Below the pieces are notes generated by a model. It ran no database searches and had not been told where the DNA came from. It saw only the letters and a list, made by a program, of their open reading frames with translations. This document shows, one piece after another, positions 16,744-25,740 of a DNA stretch of 64,000 nucleotides. The stretch's first letter is position 1. Each line of letters starts with the position of its first letter. The translations under genes and the position numbers were made by a program. This DNA comes from Chryseolinea lacunae (lineage in GTDB: Bacteria > Bacteroidota > Bacteroidia > Cytophagales > Cyclobacteriaceae): assembly GCF_016735595.1 (NCBI RefSeq), contig NZ_JAERRB010000017.1:62001-126000 (forward strand). Reading direction: 5' to 3'.

Positions 16744-18195
16744 CTACCCTTCATACCCATCCCAGAACGGACTAAAGTTGTCCTTGTGTTTAACCCGCAA
16801 TGCTTTTAGCTCTTCCCTGAGTTCTCCCAACTTTGCCGCATACGTTTTGTCGGTGGCCAGATTGGTTATCTCATAGGGATCTTTAGTCAGATCAAACAAC
16901 TGCGTGTGCCGTTCGCCCTTCACGTTATATTCAATCAGTTTGAATCCATTTTTCTTCACGCCTCGCTGATAGTGTTTGTAGACCAGGTATAACGAAGGCC
17001 TGATCACCGCCTTGGGATTTTTGATGGCGGGGTTGAGGCTCTCACTTTGCACCGACGTAGGCACCGCCACCTCAAGTCTTTCGGCCAGTGTTGCATAGAT
17101 GTCGGTGAGGTAGCAGAGCGAATCCACGCGCTGATTTTTTGGAATGTCGGGCCCGGCAATAATCAGTGGCACACGCAGGCTGTGTTCATACACACTTTGT
17201 TTTCCAAACAACCCGTGTTGGCCCACGGCCAGGCCGTTGTCGCCAGCCAGCACAACAATGGTGTCGTTTTCAAGACCGTTGTCTTTCACGGACTTCACAA
17301 TTCTTCCCACCTGTGCATCGAGGTGCGAGATGATGGCGTAGTAGTCGCGCAATTGCTTGCGGGTGTCTTCTTCCGTTCTGGGAAAAGGCGCCAGCAACTC
17401 GTCGCGCACGTTCAGTTCGCCATTGTCGAACGGATGTTGGGGCAGGTAGTTTGGAGGAAGCTGAATCTTGTCAACATCATAGAGCGCTTTATACGATTCG
17501 GGAAACTCGCGCGGATCGTGTGGTGATTGAAATGCGGTGTAGATAAAGAAAGGTGATGTTTTATATTTCTCAATGAAACGAATGGTTTCATCGGCATAGA
17601 TTTCGGACGAATGTTTTCCCTCAGAGAAATACGTTCGCTCTTTCGGGTATTTACCATCCGCCGCAAAATCCTGATGCGGAATTTTATACTGATCGCTCAT
17701 GCCGCCGAAAAACACTTTGGCGCCGTCAGAAAATGCCCTGGCATATACCTCTGTTCCGTTGTGCTGCTTTCCGATGCCCACGGTGTTGTAGCCTTGCTTT
17801 TTCAGGTACTCGGGCAACGTGATGTAGTTGTTATAAATATCAAACGAATATTCCTGGTTGTCTTTGGCCTGCCGGTCAATGTTGAACAACGTGCGGCCCG
17901 TCAGCAGCATGGCGCGGCTGGGCTGGCAAAGCGCTCCGGAAAGTCCGCCCATGGTGTGGGCCTGTGTGAATGCCGTTCCGTTTTTTGCCAGCGCGTCCAT
18001 GTTGGGTGTGATGGCCTGTGTCTTCCACAATGCGGCAATGGTGTCGAAGCGTTGGTCGTCGGTCAGCAGTATGATCACGTTCAGCTTCCGGCTCCGCGCA
18101 GCCAGGGCATGCAGCGCCGACGGAATAGCAAGCGCCCCCGCAGCAAAAGACATTGTGCGCAGAAAGCTGCGCCGGTCGTGTTGAAAATTTTTCAT
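16744..18195 (-). CDS. Sulfatase with Tat-type signal
   Basis: This 483-residue sulfatase starts at the ATG at 18195 (MKNFQHDRRSFLRTMSF), whose DRRSFLR followed by a hydrophobic stretch is a twin-arginine leader. Using the longer frame would bury that leader. The formylglycine site is C90 in ALCQPSRAMLLTG, and the metal-binding start NVIILLTDDQRFDT is present. The GDNGLAVGQHGLFGKQSVYEHS segment supplies further active-site residues. It resembles choline/iduronate-type sulfatases of Bacteroidota. It is transcribed in the same direction as the sulfatase at 18326-20107, 130 bp upstream. Confidence 0.92.
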   Translation of the reverse strand: MKNFQHDRRSFLRTMSFAAGALAIPSALHALAARSRKLNVIILLTDDQRFDTIAALWKTQAITPNMDALAKNGTAFTQAHTMGGLSGALCQPSRAMLLTGRTLFNIDRQAKDNQEYSFDIYNNYITLPEYLKKQGYNTVGIGKQHNGTEVYARAFSDGAKVFFGGMSDQYKIPHQDFAADGKYPKERTYFSEGKHSSEIYADETIRFIEKYKTSPFFIYTAFQSPHDPREFPESYKALYDVDKIQLPPNYLPQHPFDNGELNVRDELLAPFPRTEEDTRKQLRDYYAIISHLDAQVGRIVKSVKDNGLENDTIVVLAGDNGLAVGQHGLFGKQSVYEHSLRVPLIIAGPDIPKNQRVDSLCYLTDIYATLAERLEVAVPTSVQSESLNPAIKNPKAVIRPSLYLVYKHYQRGVKKNGFKLIEYNVKGERHTQLFDLTKDPYEITNLATDKTYAAKLGELREELKALRVKHKDNFSPFWDGYEG

Positions 18196-18240
18196 CGTTT
18201 CAGGTTTGTAATCTTGGCCCGCAGGCCCGTTGTTCAATTT

Positions 18241-18315
18241 TTATTTTTTCGGATACACAATGTCAAACGCCAGCAGCCCAACATAGCCAATTATTTTCAC
18301 ACGATCACTTCGCAT
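18241..18315 (-). other. Possible micro-ORF or gene-tail remnant between two sulfatases
   Basis: A 24-codon frame (MRSDRVKIIGYVGLLAF, ending IVYPKK) occupies most of the gap between the two sulfatases. It reads like a membrane-anchored micropeptide or the C-terminus of a lost protein. There is no visible ribosome-binding site, and chance is a real alternative. Confidence 0.2.
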
Positions 18316-18325
18316 CTTCACACGG

Positions 18326-20107
18326 TTAAGGTTGTTTAAAAACTTCGAGATAATAGGGCGCGGTCACCTTGCTATCCTGTTCAAACCAGGACTCGATATC
18401 ATAGTCGCCCTTCTTCAGATAAATTCCCGAAAGGCTAACCGTAGCTTCCGATTGCCTCACCACCGTGCTTCGCTGTATCTGTCCCAGGCGCACCACGGCA
18501 CGCACGCCCTTCTGAATCGATTTTGTATTGATAAGTTTAAAATCATAATAGCCGTCTTCTTTCACAGACACCGTCCAAACGCCACTTCCTCCTTCGCCAT
18601 TCCAGTTTCTTGCCCCAAGACCTGCCCAGTCCTGACGGGTGAGCGTGACCGGGTTTTCATGTATCGTACCAATCTGAATGCGTTGGGGGTTCAGGTTGGG
18701 GTTTGGAGAAATATCGGCAAACACACTGTCCAGACTTTTCTTCAACGCGGTGGCCAGTTCCTTTCGCGCTGTCACCAAATTGTTTTGTTCGTAAGGATCT
18801 GTTTTCAAATCGTAGAGTTCAAACGTGTTGAGGTCGTTGCCATCGGCGTTGTTTGCCACCAGTTTGTAGTCGCCGCGATAGAAGGCAGCACTTTGATAGG
18901 GCTCCGGCCAGCCTCTGTTCCAGGCGTTGTAGAACGCGCGCCCCGCGGTTTGTTTCTTTCCGAGAAGGATTGGCCATGCCGACTGTCCATCCAATGTCAA
19001 ACCGGCAGGCAACGTCGTTCCCGTTGCTTCCAGCAGGGTGGGCAACACATCCACGTGTGCCAGCAAGGCGTTGCTTTCTTTATTTTCAGGAACAATGCCC
19101 TTGCCCGACACAAGGTGAACAACCCGTGTTCCGCCTTCGTACACCGAAGCCTTAAGTCCTTTGAAGCCCGTGTTGAAGCGGAGTTGTTGATTGCCGTTGT
19201 CGGTTGTGAAAATGATGATGGTGTTGCTCTCCAACCCCTGACTCTTCACAGCCGCCAGCACACGTCCCACGTTGTCGTCGATGTTTGTGATCAGGGCATA
19301 GGCATGGCGTGCATCTGCTTTGTCTTTCGCCGTCATCTTCGACCAGGGTTTGTCTGCCTGTGTGTCGAGCGCGCTTTGGAACGTAATGTCTTTATACAGA
19401 TCGTCATAGCGCTGCGGCACCTGCAACGGCGTGTGGGGTGCATTGTAGGACAGGTATAGAAAAAAAGGACCGGACTTGTTCTCGCATATAAATTTTATGC
19501 CCGCATCGGTGAAGATGTCTGTGCAATAGCCTTTCGTTTTCACGGGCTTGTTGTTTTCATACAACACCGGATCGAAGTAGCTGCTGTCTGTCCGCACAAA
19601 ATTCTCGATGGGATCGCCCGGCTGACCAATGCCGCCACCGTGGTGAATGAGACTGTACAGAAATCCTTGCTCCGACGGCCGATGCCCGTAGTTTTCACCG
19701 AGGTGCCACTTGCCTGCAATGGCCGTCTTGTAGCCCGCTGCTGCCAAGAGCTCGGCCAGCGTAGTTTCGTCGGTAGCCATAATGGCTCCGTTGTTGTAGG
19801 TGTCGTGCACGCCGGTTCGCTGGTGGTAGCGCCCCGTCAGGAGGCTGGCACGCGTGGGTGCACACACGGGCGACTGGTGAAAGTTGGTGAGCCGGGTCGA
19901 CTTCGCCGCCAGCTTGTCGATGTTGGGCGTTTTCACATACGGGTTTCCGGTAAAGCCAAAGTCGCCATAGCCCTGATCGTCTGTCATAATAAAGATGATG
20001 TTGGGCCGGTTGCGCGCTGCCGTTTTGTTTTGAGCAGAAACGGAAGTGTGCAAAAAGGCAAGGACAGCCATCGTGCCCAGGCAAAGCATGCGTTGAAATG
20101 TGTTCAT
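18326..20107 (-). CDS. Secreted sulfatase with C-terminal beta domain
   Basis: This 593-residue arylsulfatase-like enzyme uses the ATG at 20107 (MNTFQRMLCLGTMAVLAF), with a signal peptide ending at VSAQ. The metal-binding start RPNIIFIMTDDQGYGD is canonical. The formylglycine residue is C82 in VCAPTRASLLTG, the C-x-P-T-R variant. Residues ~480-593 form an added beta-rich domain (WTVSVKEDGYYDFKL) often seen in Bacteroidota sulfatases and perhaps involved in glycan binding. Together with the other two sulfatases it suggests use of sulfated or sulfonated glycans. No SusC/D pair is next to this group. Confidence 0.93.
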   Translation of the reverse strand: MNTFQRMLCLGTMAVLAFLHTSVSAQNKTAARNRPNIIFIMTDDQGYGDFGFTGNPYVKTPNIDKLAAKSTRLTNFHQSPVCAPTRASLLTGRYHQRTGVHDTYNNGAIMATDETTLAELLAAAGYKTAIAGKWHLGENYGHRPSEQGFLYSLIHHGGGIGQPGDPIENFVRTDSSYFDPVLYENNKPVKTKGYCTDIFTDAGIKFICENKSGPFFLYLSYNAPHTPLQVPQRYDDLYKDITFQSALDTQADKPWSKMTAKDKADARHAYALITNIDDNVGRVLAAVKSQGLESNTIIIFTTDNGNQQLRFNTGFKGLKASVYEGGTRVVHLVSGKGIVPENKESNALLAHVDVLPTLLEATGTTLPAGLTLDGQSAWPILLGKKQTAGRAFYNAWNRGWPEPYQSAAFYRGDYKLVANNADGNDLNTFELYDLKTDPYEQNNLVTARKELATALKKSLDSVFADISPNPNLNPQRIQIGTIHENPVTLTRQDWAGLGARNWNGEGGSGVWTVSVKEDGYYDFKLINTKSIQKGVRAVVRLGQIQRSTVVRQSEATVSLSGIYLKKGDYDIESWFEQDSKVTAPYYLEVFKQP

Positions 20108-20335
20108 CGAAAATTGTGATTCACGTGTTCCGCATGATGGTGGGAGCATCGAACACGTGTGAATGTTTTTAATCTATATCAAATCTATAGACAAATCTAA
20201 TACAATCCCGAACAAATTGATTTTCTTTTCCATCAGTGGCTTGAGCGCTCCGGAAACTGGCCGTAAGAAAAATTCCCAACACAACGCTGTGGCTCGTTGT
20301 CATTACCGACGTGAGTTGATCAACCCGAATTTCAG

Positions 20336-20899
20336 TCATTTCTTCGACGCCGTAAACTCGCCAAATCCTTTCACCATTCCCTGCACACATTCGCAGGGTG
20401 TGGGCCCTCCCTCCCAAATGCCTTCACACGCTTTTTCAACATATTCGGGCCGGTTCTTTTTCACCCACTCCTTTGCTGCATAATACTCAGCAAGGTCGTT
20501 AGACGACGTTTGCACAGAAAGAATCTGTCCGTCGCGAATGGCCAGGTGAAAGGTGTCGGTCACGTTGAAATCGATCTGGAGCGCACCCATCAGGTCGTCT
20601 TTCACCGTGATGGGCAACAACACAAGCGAATCATTTTTTTCAACAAAGTCACCCCGCTTCACAATTTTGTAGTGCGCACACTCAGCCCACTTTTGGTAAT
20701 ACAAAATGTTGGGCTGCGATTCCGGCGCCAGCGACAGCATGGACTGGAGTGTGTCTCTGTTGAATGAATAGAAAGCATCCACGAATTTATTGGCGAGACT
20801 AATTTTGATATTTGTGTCGGCGGGAGGCTGCGTGTGCGTGGTGTTTTTGCAGCCGCATAGTAGCAGAAGAAGTATGCAACTGAATAGCGATGTTTTCAT
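20336..20899 (-). CDS. Small hypothetical lipoprotein
   Basis: This 187-residue protein uses the ATG at 20899 (MKTSLFSCILLLLLCGCKNTT), giving a lipoprotein signal with lipobox LCGC. The remainder is a mixed alpha/beta sequence resembling NTF2-like or DUF4878-type stress lipoproteins (DAFYSFNRDTLQSMLSLAP) and ends with a cysteine pair (PCECVQGM). I do not recognise a named family with confidence. The frame continues 29 codons upstream, but that part comes from the degenerate edge of the tandem repeat, so the shorter start is preferred. Confidence 0.7.
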   Translation of the reverse strand: MKTSLFSCILLLLLCGCKNTTHTQPPADTNIKISLANKFVDAFYSFNRDTLQSMLSLAPESQPNILYYQKWAECAHYKIVKRGDFVEKNDSLVLLPITVKDDLMGALQIDFNVTDTFHLAIRDGQILSVQTSSNDLAEYYAAKEWVKKNRPEYVEKACEGIWEGGPTPCECVQGMVKGFGEFTASKK

Positions 20900-20948
20900 A
20901 GTTTGATTAAAGATCATTGAACCGTTTTTGAATTTCATTTCACCGGAA

Positions 20949-21378
20949 GCCGTTTGTGTATATTCTTTGCTCCGTCTTTCACACATACAAGGTTTTCGCT
21001 ACAACGTTGCCGCTTTCGTTCCGATGATGGTTTTTATGTAATACTGTTTGCTGTCTTCTCCATATCCTTTGCTCCGTCCGGTGTGATGATGGCCGTTTTG
21101 TGTAAATACTTTGCTCCGTCTATTACGACTCGAACGATTTCCATCACGATGTTTGCTGCTTTCATCGCGGTGATGGCTATTTTATGCATACTGTTTGCTG
21201 TCTTCTCCATATCCTTTGCTCCGTCCGGTGTGATGATGGCCGTTTTGTGTAAATACTTTGCTCCGCCTATTACGACTTGAACGATTTCCATCACGATGTT
21301 TGCTGCTTTCATCGTGGTGATGGCCATTTTGTGTATACTGTTTGCTCTTTCTTGTATACATGATGAAGCAAAAGGCAT
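20949..21378. repeat. 147-bp tandem repeat array
   Basis: Two nearly identical 147-bp units lie at 21044-21190 and 21191-21337, followed by the start of a third (21338 on) and preceded by a degenerate, partly deleted unit (about 20949-21043). The two full units differ at six positions by eye, all transitions. Each unit also contains shorter internal echoes of TTTGCTCCG/TTTGCTGC. Because 147 is a multiple of three, both strands stay open: the minus strand gives 49-residue repeats (GAKYLHKTAIITPDGAKDME), the plus strand a hydrophobic repeat broken by a stop in the second unit. I consider it a non-coding or decayed repeat rather than a confirmed gene. Confidence 0.8.
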
Positions 21379-21751
21379 AGAGTTTACTGTTTCCGAACAC
21401 AGTTCAGGCCTTTATGCGTGCCCGATATGGTTTTATGTGTCATGTTTGCAGCAAACCGTGTTGAGTTTGCGACAACTTGCATCGAGAAAAACCATCTTTT
21501 TGTTTGAAGGAAACTCCTTTTGCGCTATAGGTTGCAGCCCACACGCACAAGTAAATATATCATTTCAACAGGCAAATCAGACAACATTTTTTTGAACACC
21601 CCTCGGCGTCATCGGCCGTTAGAAAATCTGCACACCGTCAGGCAAAGTCCATGAAACACGAGCGGGTAATCCGACGTCAGGCGCCAATAACTTTACTATC
21701 TTTAGAGAGGCTGTGTTTTAATCAGGCCTCACCAAAAAACGCTACACCACC
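21379..21751. other. 373-bp intergenic region between repeat array and AraC gene
   Basis: No gene is supported here. Small frames exist but have poor composition. A TATCTTTAG box near 21697 lies about 55 bp before the AraC gene and resembles the Bacteroidota -7 element TAnnTTTG with one change. Confidence 0.4.
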
Positions 21752-22579
21752 ATGCCTTTCTATAAACAGTTCATGCCTTCACCCGCGCTCTCCGGATTGA
21801 TCCGCGCGTTCGAGATATACCAGGTCAACTGGCATTCCGGAGAAAACCTGCCCGATCCGTTCATCACCTGTCTTGCCAACACAGAGCAGTGCCTCTATTT
21901 CTACATAAACGATCCCATCCGGATTGTTCCGGCCCAAAATGTGGAAATACCTGTTCCTCCTGTGGTGGTCACCGGGCCCAAGAACAAACCCGTGGGGCTC
22001 ATGTTCGGCAAAGACCACCTCATGGTGAAAGTGATCTTCCACCCTACCGGCACCTATCGCCTGCTCGGACTCAACATGACCGAGACGGTGAACAACGGAC
22101 TGGATGCCACACGTTTTTGGGGCGATGCACTCAACGACATTCTGCAGCAACTGCGCAAGGCCGATTCGCACGACCACATGGTAGACATCATCAGCACCTT
22201 CATTGAAGCAAAGTTTGATGTGCGCTGCCGTCCGGAAGAGCCAATCGACCTGGTGGCCATAAAGATGCTTGACCACTCGCACAATCACGCACAAGCCGAA
22301 TGGGCCACCATGGCGTGTCTGAGCCTGCGCCAGTTCGAACGCAATTTCATGACGCGGACGGGAATCACGCCAAAACTTTTTATCCGCATTGTTCGCTTCG
22401 AACATGCCATGCGTGTGAAGAATGCATCGCCGGAAAAAAGCTGGTCTCAAATCGCAGCGGAGTGTCGCTACACCGATTCGTCGCACCTGTTGCGCGAGTT
22501 CAAAGAGTTTGCCGAGTTTCCTCCCAGCCGGTTCTATGCCCAGCCCACCAGTGGCCACAGCGAATTTCCAACCGGATAG
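21752..22579 (+). CDS. AraC-family transcriptional regulator
   Basis: This 275-residue regulator has an N-terminal domain of the DUF6597 type (MPFYKQFMPSPALSGLIRAF), common before AraC domains in Bacteroidota. The AraC helix-turn-helix is C-terminal, with LSLRQFERNFMTRTGITPK and WSQIAAECRYTDSSHLLREF. The target is unknown; the membrane methyltransferase gene that starts 70 bp downstream on the same strand is a candidate. Confidence 0.9.
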   Translation: MPFYKQFMPSPALSGLIRAFEIYQVNWHSGENLPDPFITCLANTEQCLYFYINDPIRIVPAQNVEIPVPPVVVTGPKNKPVGLMFGKDHLMVKVIFHPTGTYRLLGLNMTETVNNGLDATRFWGDALNDILQQLRKADSHDHMVDIISTFIEAKFDVRCRPEEPIDLVAIKMLDHSHNHAQAEWATMACLSLRQFERNFMTRTGITPKLFIRIVRFEHAMRVKNASPEKSWSQIAAECRYTDSSHLLREFKEFAEFPPSRFYAQPTSGHSEFPTG

Positions 22580-22649
22580 CGAATGTCGATTTTATACTAA
22601 GTCACTCCCCCGCCGATACGCTAGTTTTGTTTCCATAAATCACGCCACT

Positions 22650-23141
22650 ATGGAAAACAACACCTTGAATCTCGCGCGACGCGACCACGCCGGCGTGTAT
22701 GTTCCGCCGCCTATGTTCTACGTGGCCACGTTTTTTTTGTCGCTTGGCCTGCAACGGCTGGCCCCGCTTCCTTCGGCCTGGCTCACCACCAATGCCGCAC
22801 ATGCTGCCCGGTGGGCGGTGCTGGCATCGGCCCTGTTGTTGCTGCTTCCAGCCCTGTGGCGTTTTGCTGTTTCACGAAACACGTTAATCACCGTGAAGCC
22901 CGCGAAGTCGCTTCAAACCACGGGCATCTATGCGCTCACCCGAAACCCGATGTATCTGGGGCTGTTGGTGATGTATGCGGCCGTCGCATTTTTTAAAGGC
23001 AACACCTGGACATTCCTCCTCATCGCGCCGCTCGTGCTGGTGGTGCAGGCCTATGTGATCCGGAAAGAAGAACGATATCTGCAACGCGAATTCGGTGCAG
23101 CGTTCGAACACTACAAAAACAAAGTCAGACGCTGGCTGTAA
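22650..23141 (+). CDS. Isoprenylcysteine carboxyl methyltransferase-like membrane protein
   Basis: This 163-residue membrane protein starts at the ATG at 22650 (MENNTLNLARRDHAGVYVPP). It has about four to five membrane segments and the S-adenosylmethionine-binding C-terminal signature of the ICMT/PEMT group: a conserved RNPMYLGLL, then EERYLQREFGAAFEHYK. Bacterial members methylate small or lipid substrates and are mostly uncharacterised. A TAGTTTTG box at 22622-22629 matches the -7 consensus of Bacteroidota promoters, giving it its own transcription start even though an AraC gene lies 70 bp upstream. Confidence 0.88.
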   Translation: MENNTLNLARRDHAGVYVPPPMFYVATFFLSLGLQRLAPLPSAWLTTNAAHAARWAVLASALLLLLPALWRFAVSRNTLITVKPAKSLQTTGIYALTRNPMYLGLLVMYAAVAFFKGNTWTFLLIAPLVLVVQAYVIRKEERYLQREFGAAFEHYKNKVRRWL

Positions 23142-23189
23142 GCGCCATCCGCCAACATCTTTCTCCACAATCAAAAAATCATACCCATC

Positions 23190-24014
23190 ATGATGCAACG
23201 CCATGTGACCCTGATCTTTCTATATGCCACGTTGTTTGCCTGTCAGAAAGACGACCAACCTCAACCCGCGAGCGTAGCAGCAGCCTGTCGCATTGAAAAG
23301 GAAATGACCAACGATGGCAATTTCCTGCTCTATCGCTATGACGCTGACGGAAACCCGACGCAGATCGAAACCCACAATCCCTACCTGGCAACACACGTGC
23401 TCGATGTGTTCTACGACAAGATCGCCACCGCCGAAGTAAACAAACTCCATCCCATCACCTTCACCACAAACTATGGTGTGGGCCTGCTCACAACACTTCC
23501 CGACGTGGCCCTCATCTCCGTGACCATGGACGGCGTGACGCAGACCAACTGGCGCACCTATTTTTTCCACTACGACTACAAAGGCAGGCTGGTGCGCGTG
23601 GGCCAGGAAACAGAAAACATTCACGGCGACGACCAATGGGAACTGCTCATCTCCTATAATGACCAGGACAATGTCATCAAAATGGTCTATCAACTCACCA
23701 CGGGCGCGCGCAACATCACCACCGTCATTATGGTGGATGGGCACGACACCAACCAAACACCCTATGCCGGCGTCAAAGCCTACAAGTTCCTGATGAGCAA
23801 TTGGGACAGTTCCAGACCGGAGCCCATCATCACCGCGCTCAGCAAAAACAACCCGACCAGCTACCGTCTGATTGTGAACGACGTGCAGACCATGAAAGTC
23901 TCCTTGCAATACGAATACAATAACCACGGCTTCCCCGTTTTGCGCACCATCACACACAACAACGATGCGGGCGAATACACCTATCGGCAAACGTATGAGT
24001 ATGCTTGCCCGTAG
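23190..24014 (+). CDS. Hypothetical lipoprotein with YD-like beta repeats
   Basis: This 274-residue protein has a lipoprotein signal (MMQRHVTLIFLYATLFACQK, lipobox LFAC). The mature part contains repeated beta-hairpin motifs such as LYRYDADGNPTQIE and FFHYDYKGRLVRVG, similar to the YD/RHS or DUF4595 type found in Bacteroidota surface lipoproteins. No catalytic motif is visible. It follows the methyltransferase by 48 bp and may be co-transcribed. Its stop is 13 bp from the stop of the convergent GNAT gene. Confidence 0.7.
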   Translation: MMQRHVTLIFLYATLFACQKDDQPQPASVAAACRIEKEMTNDGNFLLYRYDADGNPTQIETHNPYLATHVLDVFYDKIATAEVNKLHPITFTTNYGVGLLTTLPDVALISVTMDGVTQTNWRTYFFHYDYKGRLVRVGQETENIHGDDQWELLISYNDQDNVIKMVYQLTTGARNITTVIMVDGHDTNQTPYAGVKAYKFLMSNWDSSRPEPIITALSKNNPTSYRLIVNDVQTMKVSLQYEYNNHGFPVLRTITHNNDAGEYTYRQTYEYACP

Positions 24015-24027
24015 TGTCTTCTCAGAA

Positions 24028-24585
24028 CTATGGCTTGATCTGCAAATGCTTCATTTGCTTGCCGCCAAATATTTTGCGACCTATATCCACAAACCCAAGT
24101 TTCAGATACAAACGTTCTGCACCGGGGTTGTCTTCGTCTACCAGCAATCCCAGGGTTTCATGTTTGCCCGAAACAAATTCTTCAATCAGAAACTGAAGCA
24201 TTCGGGTGCCGGTGCCGCGGCCTTGCTGATCGGCCCGCACGCCCAGGCTGTCAATGTAATATTCGCCCGGTTCGGTTTCGTCTTCCATCGTCACCTCGTT
24301 TCCGAAATGGTCTTTCAAAAAACGAATCACAGGTTCTCTGAGCACTTGCAACCTGGCGCCATCATAAACACAGGCGGCAGCAATAATTTCACCATCAGTT
24401 TCTGCCACCCAACAGTTTTCGTATGAATATTGATTGTTTGTGCCGGACGTGAAGTGCTCCATAAACTTTTGCGCCTGTTCCTGATCTTCGCCGCCAATGA
24501 ACCGGTAAACAATATCGCCCATGGCCATCAGAATAAAAGTGGCAAGAAACGGTGAGTCGTGTTGGGTTGCTTTTCGGATGGTCAT
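24028..24585 (-). CDS. GNAT-family N-acetyltransferase
   Basis: This 185-residue single-domain acetyltransferase transfers an acetyl group from acetyl-CoA to an amine. The acetyl-CoA-binding motif is RADQQGRGTGTRMLQFL in the C-terminal half, followed by the conserved LLVDEDNPGAERLYLKLGF. The N-terminus (MTIRKATQHDSPFLATFIL) has the typical first strand and helix. The substrate cannot be inferred. Confidence 0.92.
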   Translation of the reverse strand: MTIRKATQHDSPFLATFILMAMGDIVYRFIGGEDQEQAQKFMEHFTSGTNNQYSYENCWVAETDGEIIAAACVYDGARLQVLREPVIRFLKDHFGNEVTMEDETEPGEYYIDSLGVRADQQGRGTGTRMLQFLIEEFVSGKHETLGLLVDEDNPGAERLYLKLGFVDIGRKIFGGKQMKHLQIKP

Positions 24586-24690
24586 GTTCTTTCGCGCTAC
24601 TCCAAGTCTACAAGTATCTAAGGTCAGAGCCGACCGCGAAGCTGTTGACTTGTACTAAGTATACTAAGAGAATCTGAGTCAACCAAAAAC

Positions 24691-25041
24691 ATGGCCGTTT
24701 CAAAAAAGAAGCCACATTTACCCGGTGGTCATTCCGTTTTGCCAATGGGTGGACTTTACCTAAATTTCCGGACACAATTAAGCCCTTGCATGTTTAACGG
24801 ACCGGATTTCCCCAAATCGCTTGACGAAGAAGTTTTTAATCTTTGGTTGGACAATGGCCGACAGAGCAAGATACGATACACCTATTTGCTGATCGTTTGG
24901 GATGAATACGAAGCGGCCTATCGACCGGTTTATGCGGAGCGGCGCGAAGAGATTGGCGAATACGAAATCTACAAAACATCGATCGGCCGCGAATCGCTGG
25001 TGGCGGCCTACGATCTGTATTCAGAGTCAAGAATCGTGTAG
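24691..25041 (+). CDS. Hypothetical small protein
   Basis: This 116-residue soluble protein has an acidic and tyrosine-rich C-terminal half (YEAAYRPVYAERREEIGEY). No family is recognised. The start MAVSKKKPHLPGG lies downstream of an AT-rich region containing TACTAAG twice (24654-24670). It converges on the gene at 25081-25551, and a strong hairpin lies between them. Confidence 0.6.
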   Translation: MAVSKKKPHLPGGHSVLPMGGLYLNFRTQLSPCMFNGPDFPKSLDEEVFNLWLDNGRQSKIRYTYLLIVWDEYEAAYRPVYAERREEIGEYEIYKTSIGRESLVAAYDLYSESRIV

Positions 25042-25042
25042 A

Positions 25043-25070
25043 CATCAGCCCGCGAACGCGCAGGCTGATG
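25043..25070. terminator. Hairpin between convergent genes
   Basis: Arms CATCAGCC and GGCTGATG enclose an inner CGCG/CGCG stem. It starts directly after one stop codon and ends 11 bp before the other. No T-run follows on either strand, so it may be a terminator of weak canonical form. Confidence 0.45.
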
Positions 25071-25080
25071 AAACTTTGGG

Positions 25081-25551
25081 CTAGTTAGACGCCGTGGTCG
25101 CGTTGCCACCCAGAAGCAGATACGCAATTTGCTGTCCCCCCGGAAAATCGTTCGATGCATAAAAAAGCTTCAGCGTGGTGCCCTTCTTTTTCAGCGCCAG
25201 AATATCTTTCACCGGGCACGTCATGGGTTCCTTAAATCCTGTGGCCGATCCGGAAAACGTCCATTCCTTCAACACCTTGTTGTCGCTGTCTTTGATCGTG
25301 ATTTTCCGGCCGGTCACTGTTCTTCCGCATTCACTGTATTTCACAATCAGTTGACTGTGGTTTTCAGCGGCATCCAGCGTCAACTTGGGGGCATCCGTTT
25401 TTTCATTCACATACCGGTCCATCACCAGCTTACTATCCAGAAAGACCTGCACACTATGTGCACCCGGTGTGACCACAAATGAAAACAGGACGAAACAGAG
25501 GGCGAGGCCCAACAAGGCATCTGCCCGCGACAAGCGTGATTTGTTTTTCAT
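25081..25551 (-). CDS. Hypothetical single-pass membrane or exported protein
   Basis: This 156-residue protein starts at the ATG at 25551 (MKNKSRLSRADALLGLALCF); the TTG three codons earlier is less likely. A positive N-terminus is followed by one hydrophobic segment (residues ~11-28), then a beta-rich domain with HSVQVFLDSKLVMDRYV near the start and CGRTVTGRKITIKD later. It may be a secreted Ig-like or lipocalin-like protein. No family is recognised. Confidence 0.65.
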   Translation of the reverse strand: MKNKSRLSRADALLGLALCFVLFSFVVTPGAHSVQVFLDSKLVMDRYVNEKTDAPKLTLDAAENHSQLIVKYSECGRTVTGRKITIKDSDNKVLKEWTFSGSATGFKEPMTCPVKDILALKKKGTTLKLFYASNDFPGGQQIAYLLLGGNATTASN

Positions 25552-25668
25552 GTTGTTCAAAGGGTTTGTTTCAAATTTCTACTGAAAGGAACGACAAAAA
25601 ACAGGCTGCGTGCCGGATCTATGATTATCTGCGCAATTTACTTGACGAACTGCCAATGGCTTAAGACC

Positions 25669-25698
25669 TTGGGCACTACAATGCCGATGCTAACTTTG
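25669..25698 (+). promoter_or_regulatory. Bacteroidota-type promoter
   Basis: TTG at 25669-25671 and TAACTTTG at 25691-25698 are separated by 19 nt, matching the -33/-7 arrangement (TTG-N19-TAnnTTTG) of the Bacteroidota primary sigma factor. It lies 43 bp before the start codon at 25741. Confidence 0.6.
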
Positions 25699-25740
25699 TA
25701 ACAAAATCTCACGCACCACGTCTACTCCAAAACCTCACCG

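Noticed and set aside
20949-21378. CRISPR-like array
   Set aside because: The repeats are 147 bp, contiguous and without spacers, so this is an ordinary tandem repeat.
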